Assembly: GCA_900546695.1 (NCBI GenBank)
Contig: URDX01000044.1
Coordinates: forward strand, 1 to 11,423
Source: an uncultured Eubacteriales bacterium
Lineage (GTDB): Bacteria; Bacillota; Clostridia; Oscillospirales; CAG-272
Reading direction: 5' to 3'
Length of the DNA: 11,423 nucleotides
Of this stretch, positions 1 through 6,257 are shown one piece after another; position 1 is the stretch's first letter; every line of letters starts with the position of its first letter. The notes under the pieces were generated by a model. The model did not search any database and had not been told where the DNA came from. It was given only the letters and a program-made list of their open reading frames with translations. The translations under genes were made by a program, and so were the position numbers.

Positions 1-4
1 CGCA

Positions 5-115
5 GAAAAAGCGAAAACATTAAACTTTAAGCAGGAATCCGTCAGGATTCCGACCATTTATATACCGTATGGGACATACTAAAGCTCAATTATCATTACT
101 TGTTTTCGCTTTTTC
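5..115. repeat. Long inverted repeat with nested hairpin downstream of secA
   Basis: A perfect 14-bp inverted repeat pairs 5-18 (GAAAAAGCGAAAAC) with 102-115 and encloses about 83 nt. Inside it, GGAATCC (34-40) pairs perfectly with GGATTCC (45-51) around a GTCA tetraloop. The block begins about 50 bp beyond the secA stop codon. It could be a structured end of the secA transcript or a mobile-repeat remnant. A 12-nt direct repeat, GCTTTTTCGGTC, occurs at 108-119 and again at 144-155. No run of U follows a tight stem, so I do not call it an intrinsic terminator. No gene is visible from 1 to 165. Confidence 0.5.
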
Positions 116-165
116 GGTCCGGACGATTTTAGCCTCGCCGAGAGCTTTTTCGGTCTGCGCTTTTT

Positions 166-3006
166 TTAGCCACGCCCACAGCAGTTCTTATATTTTTTGC
201 CGCTGCCACACGGGCAGGGATCGTTCCTCCCGACCTTATTCGCCTTTTCCTTCTGAAGCTGTGCGCGTGTAAGCTGCTGCATGGGCGGACGGATAAGAGG
301 TCCAACTCCCTGTGCGGGAGCCGCGCCGTTCTGTGCAGGCTGCGCGGGTGCGCGGCGGATAACGACGGGGCGGGCGGGCGCTTTGCCCTCAAAGCCCTCG
401 CCGGTGACCTTAGCCACCTCCTCGCGCTTTATCTCAACATGCGGGCGCGGGATGACCGAGAGAACGCCGCGGACGGTATCCGCGCGTATCATTTCGCTCA
501 TCTCGTCGAACAGATCCGCACCCTGAATGCGGTACTCGTTGATCGGGTCGCGCTGTGCGTACGCCTGGAGGCCGATGCTCTCCTTGAGGTCGTCCATATT
601 CTCGAGGTGGTCCATCCACTTGAGGTCGACATTGCGCAGCAGGATAACGCGCTCTATCTCGCGCATCTGCTCTGCGCCGAACAGCTCATCCTTGCTTCTG
701 TAGACCTTCATTGCGCGCTCGGTCAGCTCCTCGATGATATCCTCGGGGCGGAGCGATGCAAGCTGTTCCTCGGTATAATTAAAGTCATCCGCCTTGCAGA
801 CGAAGCCGAAGAGGGTGCTGCGGAGCTCGTCGAACTTCCACTCAGCGGGGTCCTCCGCCTGAGTGCAGGCGAGAACGGTGGACTCGATGTAGCTGCGAAT
901 CATGCCGACGATCTTCTCCTGAAGGTCGAGACCGTCAAGCACCTCGCGGCGCTGCTTGTAGATGACGGTACGCTGCTGATTCATAACGTCGTCGTATGTC
1001 AGGACGTTTTTACGGCGCTGGAAGTTGTTCTCCTCTATCTGCTTCTGCGCGCGCTCGATGGAGTTGGAGAGTATCTTTGCCTCGATGGGGGTATCGTCGT
1101 CGAGACCGAGACGGTCGACGACCGCCGCGACGCGCTCGCTGCCGAACAGCCGCATAAGATCGTCGTCAAGCGCAAGGAAGAAGCGGGATTCGCCGGGGTC
1201 ACCCTGACGACCCGAACGTCCGCGGAGCTGGTTGTCGATACGGCGGCTCTCATGGCGCTCGGTGCCGACGATGAACAGACCGCCCGCCTCGCAGACCTGC
1301 TTTGCCAGCGGCTCTGTCTCGGCGCGGAACTTGTCATATAGACCTCTGTACACCTCGCGTGCGGCAAGCACCTCTTCGGAGACCGACATCGACGAGCCAA
1401 CGGCTGCACCGATAATCTCCTCCTCGTAGCCCTGCTTTCTCATCTCCTGCTTTGCAAGGAATTCGGGGTTGCCGCCGAGCAGGATATCGGTGCCTCGACC
1501 CGCCATGTTCGTAGCGATGGTAACGGTGCCGAGACGACCTGCCTGTGCGACTATCTCTGCCTCGCGCTCATGGTACTTTGCATTAAGCACGGTGTGCTCG
1601 ATGCCCTCGAGACGTAGCCGCTTTGAAAGCATCTCCGACTTTTCGACCGAAACGGTACCGACGAGCACCGGCTGTCCCTTGGCATGGCATTCCTTGATCT
1701 GAGCGACAATAGCGTCGTATTTGCCCTTCTGATTTTTATAGACGACGTCGTGATGGTCGATACGAATCATCGGCTTATTCGTCGGTATGACGACAACGTC
1801 GAGGTTATATATCTCGCGGAACTCGACCTCCTCGGTGAGCGCCGTACCCGTCATGCCCGACAGCTTTTCGTACATGCGGAAATAGTTCTGGAACGTGATG
1901 GTCGCGAGGGTCTTGTTTTCCTTCTGAATCTTAACGTGCTCCTTCGCCTCGATTGCCTGATGCAGTCCGTCCGAGAAGCGGCGGCCGTGCATGATTCGAC
2001 CCGTGAAGGCATCGATGATGAGCACCGCGTCGTCCTTTACGAGGTAGTCGACGTCGCGCTGCATCGTTCCGTGCGCCTTGAGCGCCTGATTTATATGGTG
2101 GGCGAGCTCCGAATTTTCGGGCGCGGAGAGGTTTTCGATGTCGAAGAATTCCTCAACCTTGCGGATACCCGATGCGGTGAGCACGGCGGTGCGCGCCTTC
2201 TCGTCAACGATGTAATCCGCGTCGATATCGTCGCTGAGTTCCTTCTTATCCATCTCCTTGATGCGGAACTCGCGCAGGCGGCGGACGCAAGCATCGGCAC
2301 GGTCGTACATGTCGGTGGATTCGTCGCCCTCACCCGAAATGATAAGCGGTGTGCGCGCCTCGTCTATCAGGATGGAGTCGACCTCGTCGACGATGGCGAA
2401 AACATGTCCGCGCTGAACCATTCTGCTCTTCTGAACGACCATGTTATCGCGCAGATAGTCGAAGCCGAACTCGTTATTCGTGCCGTATGTGATGTCGCAT
2501 GCGTACATGCGCTGCTTTTCTTCCTTGGTCTGGTCATGCGTGATAAGACCTGTCGTCATGCCGAGAAAGCCGTATACACGCCCCATTTCCTCAGCGCCTG
2601 TGTATGCGAGGTATTCGTTGACCGTGACGACGTGAACGCCCTTGCCCGTCAGTGCATTGAGGTATGCGGGCAGGGTGGCGACGAGGGTTTTACCCTCACC
2701 GGTTTTCATCTCGGCTATTCTCCCCTGATGGAGAACGATTCCGCCTATGAGCTGGACGTGGAAGGGGCGCTTACCGAGTACGCGGTCGGCTGCCTCTGTT
2801 ACTACCGCAAACGCATCGGGCAGAATGTCGTCGAGCGTTTCGCCCGCGGCAAGGCGCTCGCGCAGCGCGGGGGTGGTCGCACGCAGCTCCTCGTCGCTCA
2901 TCGCGCGGTATTTGTCGGCAAGGGCTTCTATCTTTTTGACGATAGGAGTGATCTTGCGTATCTGACGGTCGCTGTAGGACCCTATGATCGAGTCGATTAT
3001 CTTCAT
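166..3006 (-). CDS. secA: Preprotein translocase motor ATPase SecA
   Basis: SecA is the ATPase that drives unfolded preproteins through the SecYEG channel. The product is 946 residues from the ATG at 3006. Visible motifs are Walker A MKTGEGKT (about 100-107), the DEAD-type VDEVDSILIDEARTP (about 206-220), TNMAGRGTD (499-507) and QLRGRSGRQGD (593-603). A Pro/Ala-rich linker leads to a C-terminal zinc-binding SEC-C tail with Cys931, Cys933, Cys942 and Cys943, which usually contacts SecB or ribosomes. A helical insertion of about 60 residues (about 514-574) between TNMAGRGTD and GLFIVGTERHESRR is familiar from clostridial and some other SecA proteins and makes the protein longer than the usual 840-900. 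The frame stays open to a TTG at 3090, but I chose 3006: the SecA N-terminus normally begins here, AGGA (3017-3020) lies 10 nt upstream, and the promoter -10 at 3104 leaves almost no leader for the TTG. It appears monocistronic. Identification is certain. Confidence 0.98.
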   Translation of the reverse strand: MKIIDSIIGSYSDRQIRKITPIVKKIEALADKYRAMSDEELRATTPALRERLAAGETLDDILPDAFAVVTEAADRVLGKRPFHVQLIGGIVLHQGRIAEMKTGEGKTLVATLPAYLNALTGKGVHVVTVNEYLAYTGAEEMGRVYGFLGMTTGLITHDQTKEEKQRMYACDITYGTNNEFGFDYLRDNMVVQKSRMVQRGHVFAIVDEVDSILIDEARTPLIISGEGDESTDMYDRADACVRRLREFRIKEMDKKELSDDIDADYIVDEKARTAVLTASGIRKVEEFFDIENLSAPENSELAHHINQALKAHGTMQRDVDYLVKDDAVLIIDAFTGRIMHGRRFSDGLHQAIEAKEHVKIQKENKTLATITFQNYFRMYEKLSGMTGTALTEEVEFREIYNLDVVVIPTNKPMIRIDHHDVVYKNQKGKYDAIVAQIKECHAKGQPVLVGTVSVEKSEMLSKRLRLEGIEHTVLNAKYHEREAEIVAQAGRLGTVTIATNMAGRGTDILLGGNPEFLAKQEMRKQGYEEEIIGAAVGSSMSVSEEVLAAREVYRGLYDKFRAETEPLAKQVCEAGGLFIVGTERHESRRIDNQLRGRSGRQGDPGESRFFLALDDDLMRLFGSERVAAVVDRLGLDDDTPIEAKILSNSIERAQKQIEENNFQRRKNVLTYDDVMNQQRTVIYKQRREVLDGLDLQEKIVGMIRSYIESTVLACTQAEDPAEWKFDELRSTLFGFVCKADDFNYTEEQLASLRPEDIIEELTERAMKVYRSKDELFGAEQMREIERVILLRNVDLKWMDHLENMDDLKESIGLQAYAQRDPINEYRIQGADLFDEMSEMIRADTVRGVLSVIPRPHVEIKREEVAKVTGEGFEGKAPARPVVIRRAPAQPAQNGAAPAQGVGPLIRPPMQQLTRAQLQKEKANKVGRNDPCPCGSGKKYKNCCGRG

Positions 3007-3103
3007 ATTCGTTTGATCCTCACTGATGTTTATTTCGATGCTTTTTCTTATTCTGTCGGTACAGATACCGATATTTCGGACATGATACAATAATACAGAT
3101 TAG

Positions 3104-3112
3104 ATTATATCA
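3104..3112 (-). promoter_or_regulatory. Extended -10 promoter of secA
   Basis: Read on the minus strand, these bases are TGATATAAT, a perfect extended -10 element. No good -35 hexamer sits 16-18 bp upstream, as is common for extended -10 promoters. Transcription would start near 3097 and give a leader of about 90 nt before the secA ATG at 3006. Confidence 0.6.
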
Positions 3113-3181
3113 CAAAACCGCCGGTTAATGGTACATTATTTTGTAAATATTTTTATTTTTTCAAGCTCCGCGGATTTCTCG

Positions 3182-3262
3182 GAGGTTTTTCGTGAAAGAC
3201 CTCTGAAAAAGCTCTCGGTTTGCAGCGGGGCTTTATTGTGTACCGCGCTGCCGCGGGCGGAG
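3182..3262 (+). repeat. 81-bp structured intergenic repeat, copy A
   Basis: This segment aligns without gaps to 11222-11302 (constant offset of 8040), with 7 differences in 81 positions by my reading, about 91% identity. It starts with a hairpin of nine pairs, one of them G-T: GAGGTTTTT, loop CGTG, AAAGACCTC (3182-3203). This hairpin is identical in both copies. Near its end is CCGCG-CTGC-CGCGG (3243-3256), where the only difference between copies falls in the tetraloop. A weaker AAAGC...GCTTT pairing lies between the two. The copy ends about 70 bp upstream of the secA -10. Both copies have the same orientation relative to the downstream gene. Confidence 0.8.
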
Positions 3263-3355
3263 CTACTGCAAATAAATTATGGTGTTGAATGAGTCAAGTC
3301 GCGCCTTCGTCGATTGCAAGGAATTTGGGAAAGTGATTCGATTGTTCGTTTTTTT

Positions 3356-3386
3356 ACGCTTTCTTTTTATCTGAAAAAGAAAGCGT
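3356..3386. repeat. Perfect 13-bp A/T-rich hairpin
   Basis: ACGCTTTCTTTTT (3356-3368) pairs perfectly with AAAAAGAAAGCGT (3374-3386) around the 5-nt loop ATCTG. More A-T and G-T pairs extend it outward through the T-run at 3349-3355 and the purine run after 3386. Neither rpsU (which ends at 3776 and has its own terminator) nor secA (which starts at 3006) needs a terminator here. It looks like one part of a structured or mobile element covering about 3350-3620. Confidence 0.65.
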
Positions 3387-3402
3387 AGGAAAGAAAAGCA
3401 GG

Positions 3403-3462
3403 CATAAGGGGGATTGCGCCGCGATACGCTGCGCTCCTATTCGGCGCAGTTTCCCCCTTATG
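3403..3462. repeat. Long imperfect stem-loop (MITE-like or structured RNA)
   Basis: CATAAGGGGGA (3403-3413) is an 11-bp perfect inverted match of TCCCCCTTATG (3452-3462). Inside, GCGCC (3416-3420) pairs with GGCGC (3443-3447), and only a small internal asymmetry separates the two helices. The apical segment of about 22 nt contains GATACGCTGCGCTCC. Together this is a near-continuous stem of about 18 pairs. No reading frame here resembles a known protein. Confidence 0.6.
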
Positions 3463-3512
3463 TATCCCCTTTTGGACTGCTCAGCCGATAGCGACCTTGC
3501 AAGATATCGTCC

Positions 3513-3619
3513 GAAATGCTCGGCGGGCATTACGCCTCGCATTTCTTATCGGGGGAATGCACGTATAAAGCTTTTGTTTTTCCCGCTCGCAGAGCGTGTA
3601 CACCCGATGCCGGGGGAAA
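3513..3619. repeat. Further hairpins of the structured intergenic block
   Basis: Several nested or adjacent pairings follow the long stem-loop. GAAATGC (3513-3519) pairs with GCATTTC (3539-3545) around an inner GGCG/CGCC. CGCTC-GCA-GAGCG lies at 3584-3596. CCCG-ATGC-CGGG lies at 3603-3614. TTTCCC (3579-3584) can pair with GGGAAA (3614-3619) outside the last two, although shared bases mean not all can form at once. From 3620 to 3700 I see nothing distinctive. The density of pairing argues for a folded RNA or a transposable repeat. Confidence 0.4.
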
Positions 3620-3700
3620 TACACAGCAGCATTGTTTTTCCGCGGCGATTATTCGTACATACGCAGCTATAGTTGAGTTTATCTGCGCAATATTTTTTAA

Positions 3701-3750
3701 GAAAAAACAAAAAACACGGCAGGCGCTATGCCTGCCGCACTTTTCTTTTT
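3701..3750 (-). terminator. Intrinsic terminator of rpsU (symmetrical)
   Basis: An 8-bp perfect stem, CGGCAGGC (3717-3724) with GCCTGCCG (3730-3737), has the loop GCTAT. It is flanked by an A-rich run on the left and a T-rich run on the right, so read from the minus strand it is stem-loop followed by GTGTTTTTTG-type U-rich sequence. It lies about 40 nt beyond the rpsU stop codon. The symmetry would let it act in both directions. Confidence 0.85.
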
Positions 3751-3775
3751 AAACTAAAGTCCCTGAAAGAAAGGC

Positions 3776-3952
3776 TTATTTATACTTACGCTTTCTTGCA
3801 GCCTCGGACTTCTTCTTACGCTTCACGCTGGGCTTCTCGTAGTGCTCCCTCTTGCGAAGCTCAGAAAGTACACCGGATCTTGCACACTGACGCTTGAATC
3901 TGCGAAGTGCGCTGTCAAGTGACTCGTTCTCTTTAACTCTAACTTCTGCCAT
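3776..3952 (-). CDS. rpsU: 30S ribosomal protein S21
   Basis: This short gene encodes a 58-residue protein that starts MAEVRVKENESLDSALRRFK and ends in a strongly basic tail (VKRKKKSEAARKRKYK). Both features are diagnostic of bacterial S21, a small-subunit protein near the anti-Shine-Dalgarno region of 16S rRNA that helps initiation. The length matches Firmicutes S21. The start ATG (3950-3952) has GGAGG at 3964-3968, 11 nt upstream, within a longer AGGGGAGGG. It has its own near-consensus promoter and a downstream terminator, so it is a single-gene unit. It is unrelated in function to the envelope genes upstream. The overlapping longer frame at 3823-4128 is out of frame with S21 and is not real. 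Confidence 0.96.
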   Translation of the reverse strand: MAEVRVKENESLDSALRRFKRQCARSGVLSELRKREHYEKPSVKRKKKSEAARKRKYK

Positions 3953-4002
3953 TTACCGTTTTCCCTCCCCTCGCGGTTTGCAAAGAGATAAATACAAAAT
4001 GT

Positions 4003-4031
4003 ATTATATACTAAAAGCGGTGAAAAGTCAA
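4003..4031 (-). promoter_or_regulatory. Sigma-A-type promoter of rpsU
   Basis: On the minus strand TTGACT (4026-4031) and a perfect TATAAT (4003-4008) are separated by exactly 17 bp. Transcription would start near 3996, giving a leader of about 45 nt before the rpsU ATG at 3952. It is the best promoter in the window, as expected for a ribosomal protein gene. Confidence 0.88.
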
Positions 4032-4216
4032 TAGTTTTTGAAAAAGATATTTTGTCGACGGTGTCGGCTTGCCCGCGCGTCATCCGCCGACATGGCTCGC
4101 GCAGAGCGGGACGTAAGTGCGCGGACAACGTTGCTCAACTGAGTTGGTGGGGCAGAGCGGTGCTGCGCGGTTGGGTCGGCGGGGTCGGCAGGGGCTGCTG
4201 CGGGCGTTTGGCGGGG

Positions 4217-5122
4217 TCAGATAATTTTCCCGAGCTCGGCGATATTCCCTTTCAGCCTCTCATAGCGTGCATCTGCCCAATCCTCCATGCCCTGTCCGTC
4301 ATACGGAACGCGGGTCTTTGCCCAGAGGGTCCACAGATAGTCTACGTATATCTTACTTGCGAGCAGGTGCTTTCTATCCGCATTGCCCGGCGTATGCCCG
4401 AGATACGCTGCGAGAAGCAGCTCATCCTCCGCGCGGTCGTAGCCCGCCTCGATGGAGACTGCGGCTGCATCCCACATGCCGTCGTTCATCCCCGCGTACT
4501 CCCAGTCGATGAGATAGAGCCGACCGCTGTCGGAAAGCACCCAGTTTTCGCACAGCGGGTCGTTATGGCATGGTACGCGCCCGGTCATGCCCTTTGCGTC
4601 GAGCTCCCGCTTTATTTTCATGACCGTTGCTTTTACGTCGGCGTAATCGTCGGGCATGGGCACGTGCTTTGCGAAAATTATCCGCTCGTACCCGTCTGCC
4701 ATGTCGAACACCTCGAACGGAACGCCCGTATCCCTTCCGCAGCCATGCAGCTGTCTCAGAAGTGCGGCAGCCTGTTCGATGCGGCGGGGCTCCTTCATTG
4801 TATCGGAGCACATGGTGACGGCGCCGCTGATGTACTCGGTCACCTTAGCGCCGTCGTCGCCGAAATAGAGCAGCGGCGTGTCTATTCCGAGCTTACACGC
4901 GAGCTCGGTGCTGCGCTTTTCGTCCGCGCGGACTATCATATCCTCTGTGCCCTCGCCGGGGATGCGTATCACGTATTTCGTGCCGTCCGGAATTTCCGCC
5001 GTATAGGTGCGGTTTGTCAGCCCGCCCATGCGGCTCAGCGCGGCGTGCTCCTCCCTTCCTGTCACAAGCTTCAGCAGTGCGTGTATCCGCGGCAGGTCGC
5101 CCGTGCATATCTCTCTGCTCAT
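4217..5122 (-). CDS. licA: Choline kinase, LicA-type (APH/choline kinase fold)
   Basis: The product is 301 residues and would phosphorylate choline with ATP in the cytoplasm, the first step towards CDP-choline. The N-lobe carries GGLTNRTYTAEIPDGTKYVI (33-52) followed by RIPGEGTE, the nucleotide-binding hairpin of the family. The catalytic Brenner-type motif is HNDPLCENW (His186, Asp188, Asn193), and the metal-binding choline-kinase motif is LIDWEYAGMND (Asp206). No motif is missing. The start at 5122 follows the licC stop after a single base, and GAGAGG (5129-5134) lies inside the end of licC, so the two are translationally coupled. Ethanolamine or another small amino alcohol is a possible substrate, but the licC neighbour favours choline. 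The downstream gap to the rpsU promoter has no clear terminator. Confidence 0.85.
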   Translation of the reverse strand: MSREICTGDLPRIHALLKLVTGREEHAALSRMGGLTNRTYTAEIPDGTKYVIRIPGEGTEDMIVRADEKRSTELACKLGIDTPLLYFGDDGAKVTEYISGAVTMCSDTMKEPRRIEQAAALLRQLHGCGRDTGVPFEVFDMADGYERIIFAKHVPMPDDYADVKATVMKIKRELDAKGMTGRVPCHNDPLCENWVLSDSGRLYLIDWEYAGMNDGMWDAAAVSIEAGYDRAEDELLLAAYLGHTPGNADRKHLLASKIYVDYLWTLWAKTRVPYDGQGMEDWADARYERLKGNIAELGKII

Positions 5123-5123
5123 G

Positions 5124-6002
5124 TTATGCCTCTCTTTTCAGCGTATTTGTTTCGTATATATACCGATATGTGTCGGCGTGATGTCTGAAGGAGAATCCGA
5201 CAGCCTCGTTTCCGCCCGGCGATTTCAGCGCGTTAAAATCCGTCAGAGCCGATTCGGAGCAATGCAACTCTGCAGCGATCTGTCCGATTATCCGCGAGCG
5301 GGTGTCGGATACGTAGCTTTCGTCAAACAGGCGCAGCTCGTCAAGGCTGTCGAACTCGAATATGAGCTCTGAGTCATATTTCCGCAGGCGCAGATGCAGT
5401 TCGTCAAGATGCTCGGCGTAGATAGCCTCCCAGAGCTTCGATGCCGTTTCGGGGCGCTCGTATTCGCGCTCGAGTATCCGAATGAACCGCTCCGAGAATT
5501 CCTCGTTCCAAAAAACATGCCCGAGCATATACCATGCATTGCAGCCGCCTATCCTAATGCTGTTTACATAGCCGTCTGCACCCGTCTGCATACACCATTC
5601 ATCCGTATGCCCGTCGGCGTAGACCGCGGCGTAATAGGCATCATCCACCTCGGCTTCAAACGGATTCTCCGTAAAATAGTTATCCGAGGAGCAGATATAT
5701 GAGTTGCGCAGGTATTTTCTGACGGCATAGATGCTCGAGCTATTGTTGCGCACGCGGTACGCAGGATTGTGCACGAGATGCACGCCGAGTGCATCCGCGA
5801 GATAGTCAAAGCGTTCATGCATGTAGCCCGTTACAACGATTATCTCGGGGATGCCCGCTTCCCGCAGCTGTCTTATCTGCCGTTCGATAAGCACCTCTCC
5901 GCGCACGGTTATCAGCCCTTTCGGCATTTCGTGCGAGAGCGGCGCAAACCGACTCGAGGTTCCCGCAGCCATTATGACGGCGTTATCGACCTTATATCCC
6001 AT
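5124..6002 (-). CDS. licC: CTP:phosphocholine cytidylyltransferase, LicC-type, with C-terminal extension
   Basis: This nucleotidyltransferase would activate phosphocholine with CTP to CDP-choline, the donor for decorating envelope polymers. The N-terminus has the signature AVIMAAGTSSRF (8-19) with Lys28 in MPKGL. SSDNYF (105-110) carries the likely metal-binding Asp107. The usual LicC fold ends near EFDSLDELRLFDESY (216-230). Known LicC proteins are about 230 residues, whereas this one has 292. The extra 60 residues (about 235-285) resemble the N-lobe of a choline kinase (ALKSPGG then DTYRYIYE, compared with ALSRMGG then TKYVIR in the neighbouring LicA) but lack the intact GLTN turn. GGAGGG (6010-6015) lies 7 nt before the ATG. 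I see no convincing promoter directly upstream; a weak one may overlap the terminator hairpin. Confidence 0.85.
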   Translation of the reverse strand: MGYKVDNAVIMAAGTSSRFAPLSHEMPKGLITVRGEVLIERQIRQLREAGIPEIIVVTGYMHERFDYLADALGVHLVHNPAYRVRNNSSSIYAVRKYLRNSYICSSDNYFTENPFEAEVDDAYYAAVYADGHTDEWCMQTGADGYVNSIRIGGCNAWYMLGHVFWNEEFSERFIRILEREYERPETASKLWEAIYAEHLDELHLRLRKYDSELIFEFDSLDELRLFDESYVSDTRSRIIGQIAAELHCSESALTDFNALKSPGGNEAVGFSFRHHADTYRYIYETNTLKREA

Positions 6003-6055
6003 GCTGTTTCCCTCCGATCACGTGATGCTGTTGACGTTATGTATTAAAAAATGAT

Positions 6056-6110
6056 GCTTTTTTAAAAGCTGCCGACAGCCTCGGAATATTGACCGTGACC
6101 GTCGGCAGCT
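6056..6110 (-). terminator. Terminator-like hairpin after the YidC-phosphotransferase gene
   Basis: AGCTGCCGAC (6067-6076) and GTCGGCAGCT (6101-6110) form a 10-bp perfect stem around a 24-nt loop. On the minus strand the stem runs into a short T run and then into a small GCTTTT-TT-AAAAGC hairpin (6056-6069). The T run is short, so termination may be partial, which would let some transcription enter licC-licA. Confidence 0.6.
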
Positions 6111-6112
6111 CA

Positions 6113-6204
6113 TGATGTCTGATGCCTGATGGTTGATGCTTGTGCTTTGATGTCGGATGCCCGATGCACGCCTGACGTCGGATGCATGCCTGACGCCCGA
6201 CGCG
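6113..6204. repeat. Degenerate heptamer tandem repeat (TGATGYC)
   Basis: Eight consecutive 7-nt units occupy 6113-6168: TGATGTC, TGATGCC, TGATGGT, TGATGCT, TGTGCTT, TGATGTC, GGATGCC, CGATGCA. An 18-nt higher-order unit follows, made of heptamer, four bases and heptamer. It occurs at 6162-6179 and again, with a few changes, at 6180-6197. The tract lies in the 3' untranslated region of the YidC-phosphotransferase gene. It encodes nothing recognisable and has the look of a decayed short-sequence repeat. Confidence 0.7.
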
Positions 6205-6237
6205 GGCGGGCTCATGGCGCTCGCCGATACCGCCCGC
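6202..6237. other. GC-rich hairpin just after the YidC-phosphotransferase stop codon
   Basis: GCGGGCGG (6202-6209) pairs with CCGCCCGC (6230-6237), and GGCG-CT-CGCC (6216-6225) can form within the loop. It starts about 20 nt past the stop codon. No T run follows on either strand, so it is more likely an mRNA 3'-end stabiliser or chance GC-rich pairing than a terminator. Confidence 0.4.
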
Positions 6238-6257
6238 CGCGTGCGGATGTGCGGCGC

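Noticed and set aside
439..1341. 300-codon plus-strand open frame
   Set aside because: Antisense shadow of secA with no ribosome binding site and a low-complexity, leucine/aspartate-rich product.
3007..3090. Upstream TTG start for secA adding 28 residues
   Set aside because: The extra residues do not match SecA N-termini, no ribosome binding site precedes the TTG, and it would lie only about 7 nt from the predicted transcription start.
1684..3093. 469-codon plus-strand open frame
   Set aside because: It is exactly antisense to secA and its translation resembles no family; it follows from the high-GC codon pattern of the secA strand.
3182..3262. CRISPR or insertion-sequence end for the 81-bp repeat
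   Set aside because: Only two copies 8 kb apart, no spacer spacing, no transposase and no target-site duplication visible.
3354..3672. Small open frames on both strands in the hairpin cluster
   Set aside because: They simply read through palindromic sequence, have no ribosome binding site and no recognisable product.
4062..4092. Stem TGTCGGC/GCCGACA as terminator of licC-licA
   Set aside because: The 7-bp stem has a 17-nt loop and no directly following T run on the minus strand; too weak to call.
3823..4128. 101-codon minus-strand frame overlapping rpsU
   Set aside because: It runs through the rpsU promoter and is out of frame with the S21 protein, which is unmistakable at 3776-3952.
4052..5188. 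378-codon plus-strand open frame
   Set aside because: Antisense to licA, which has intact kinase motifs.
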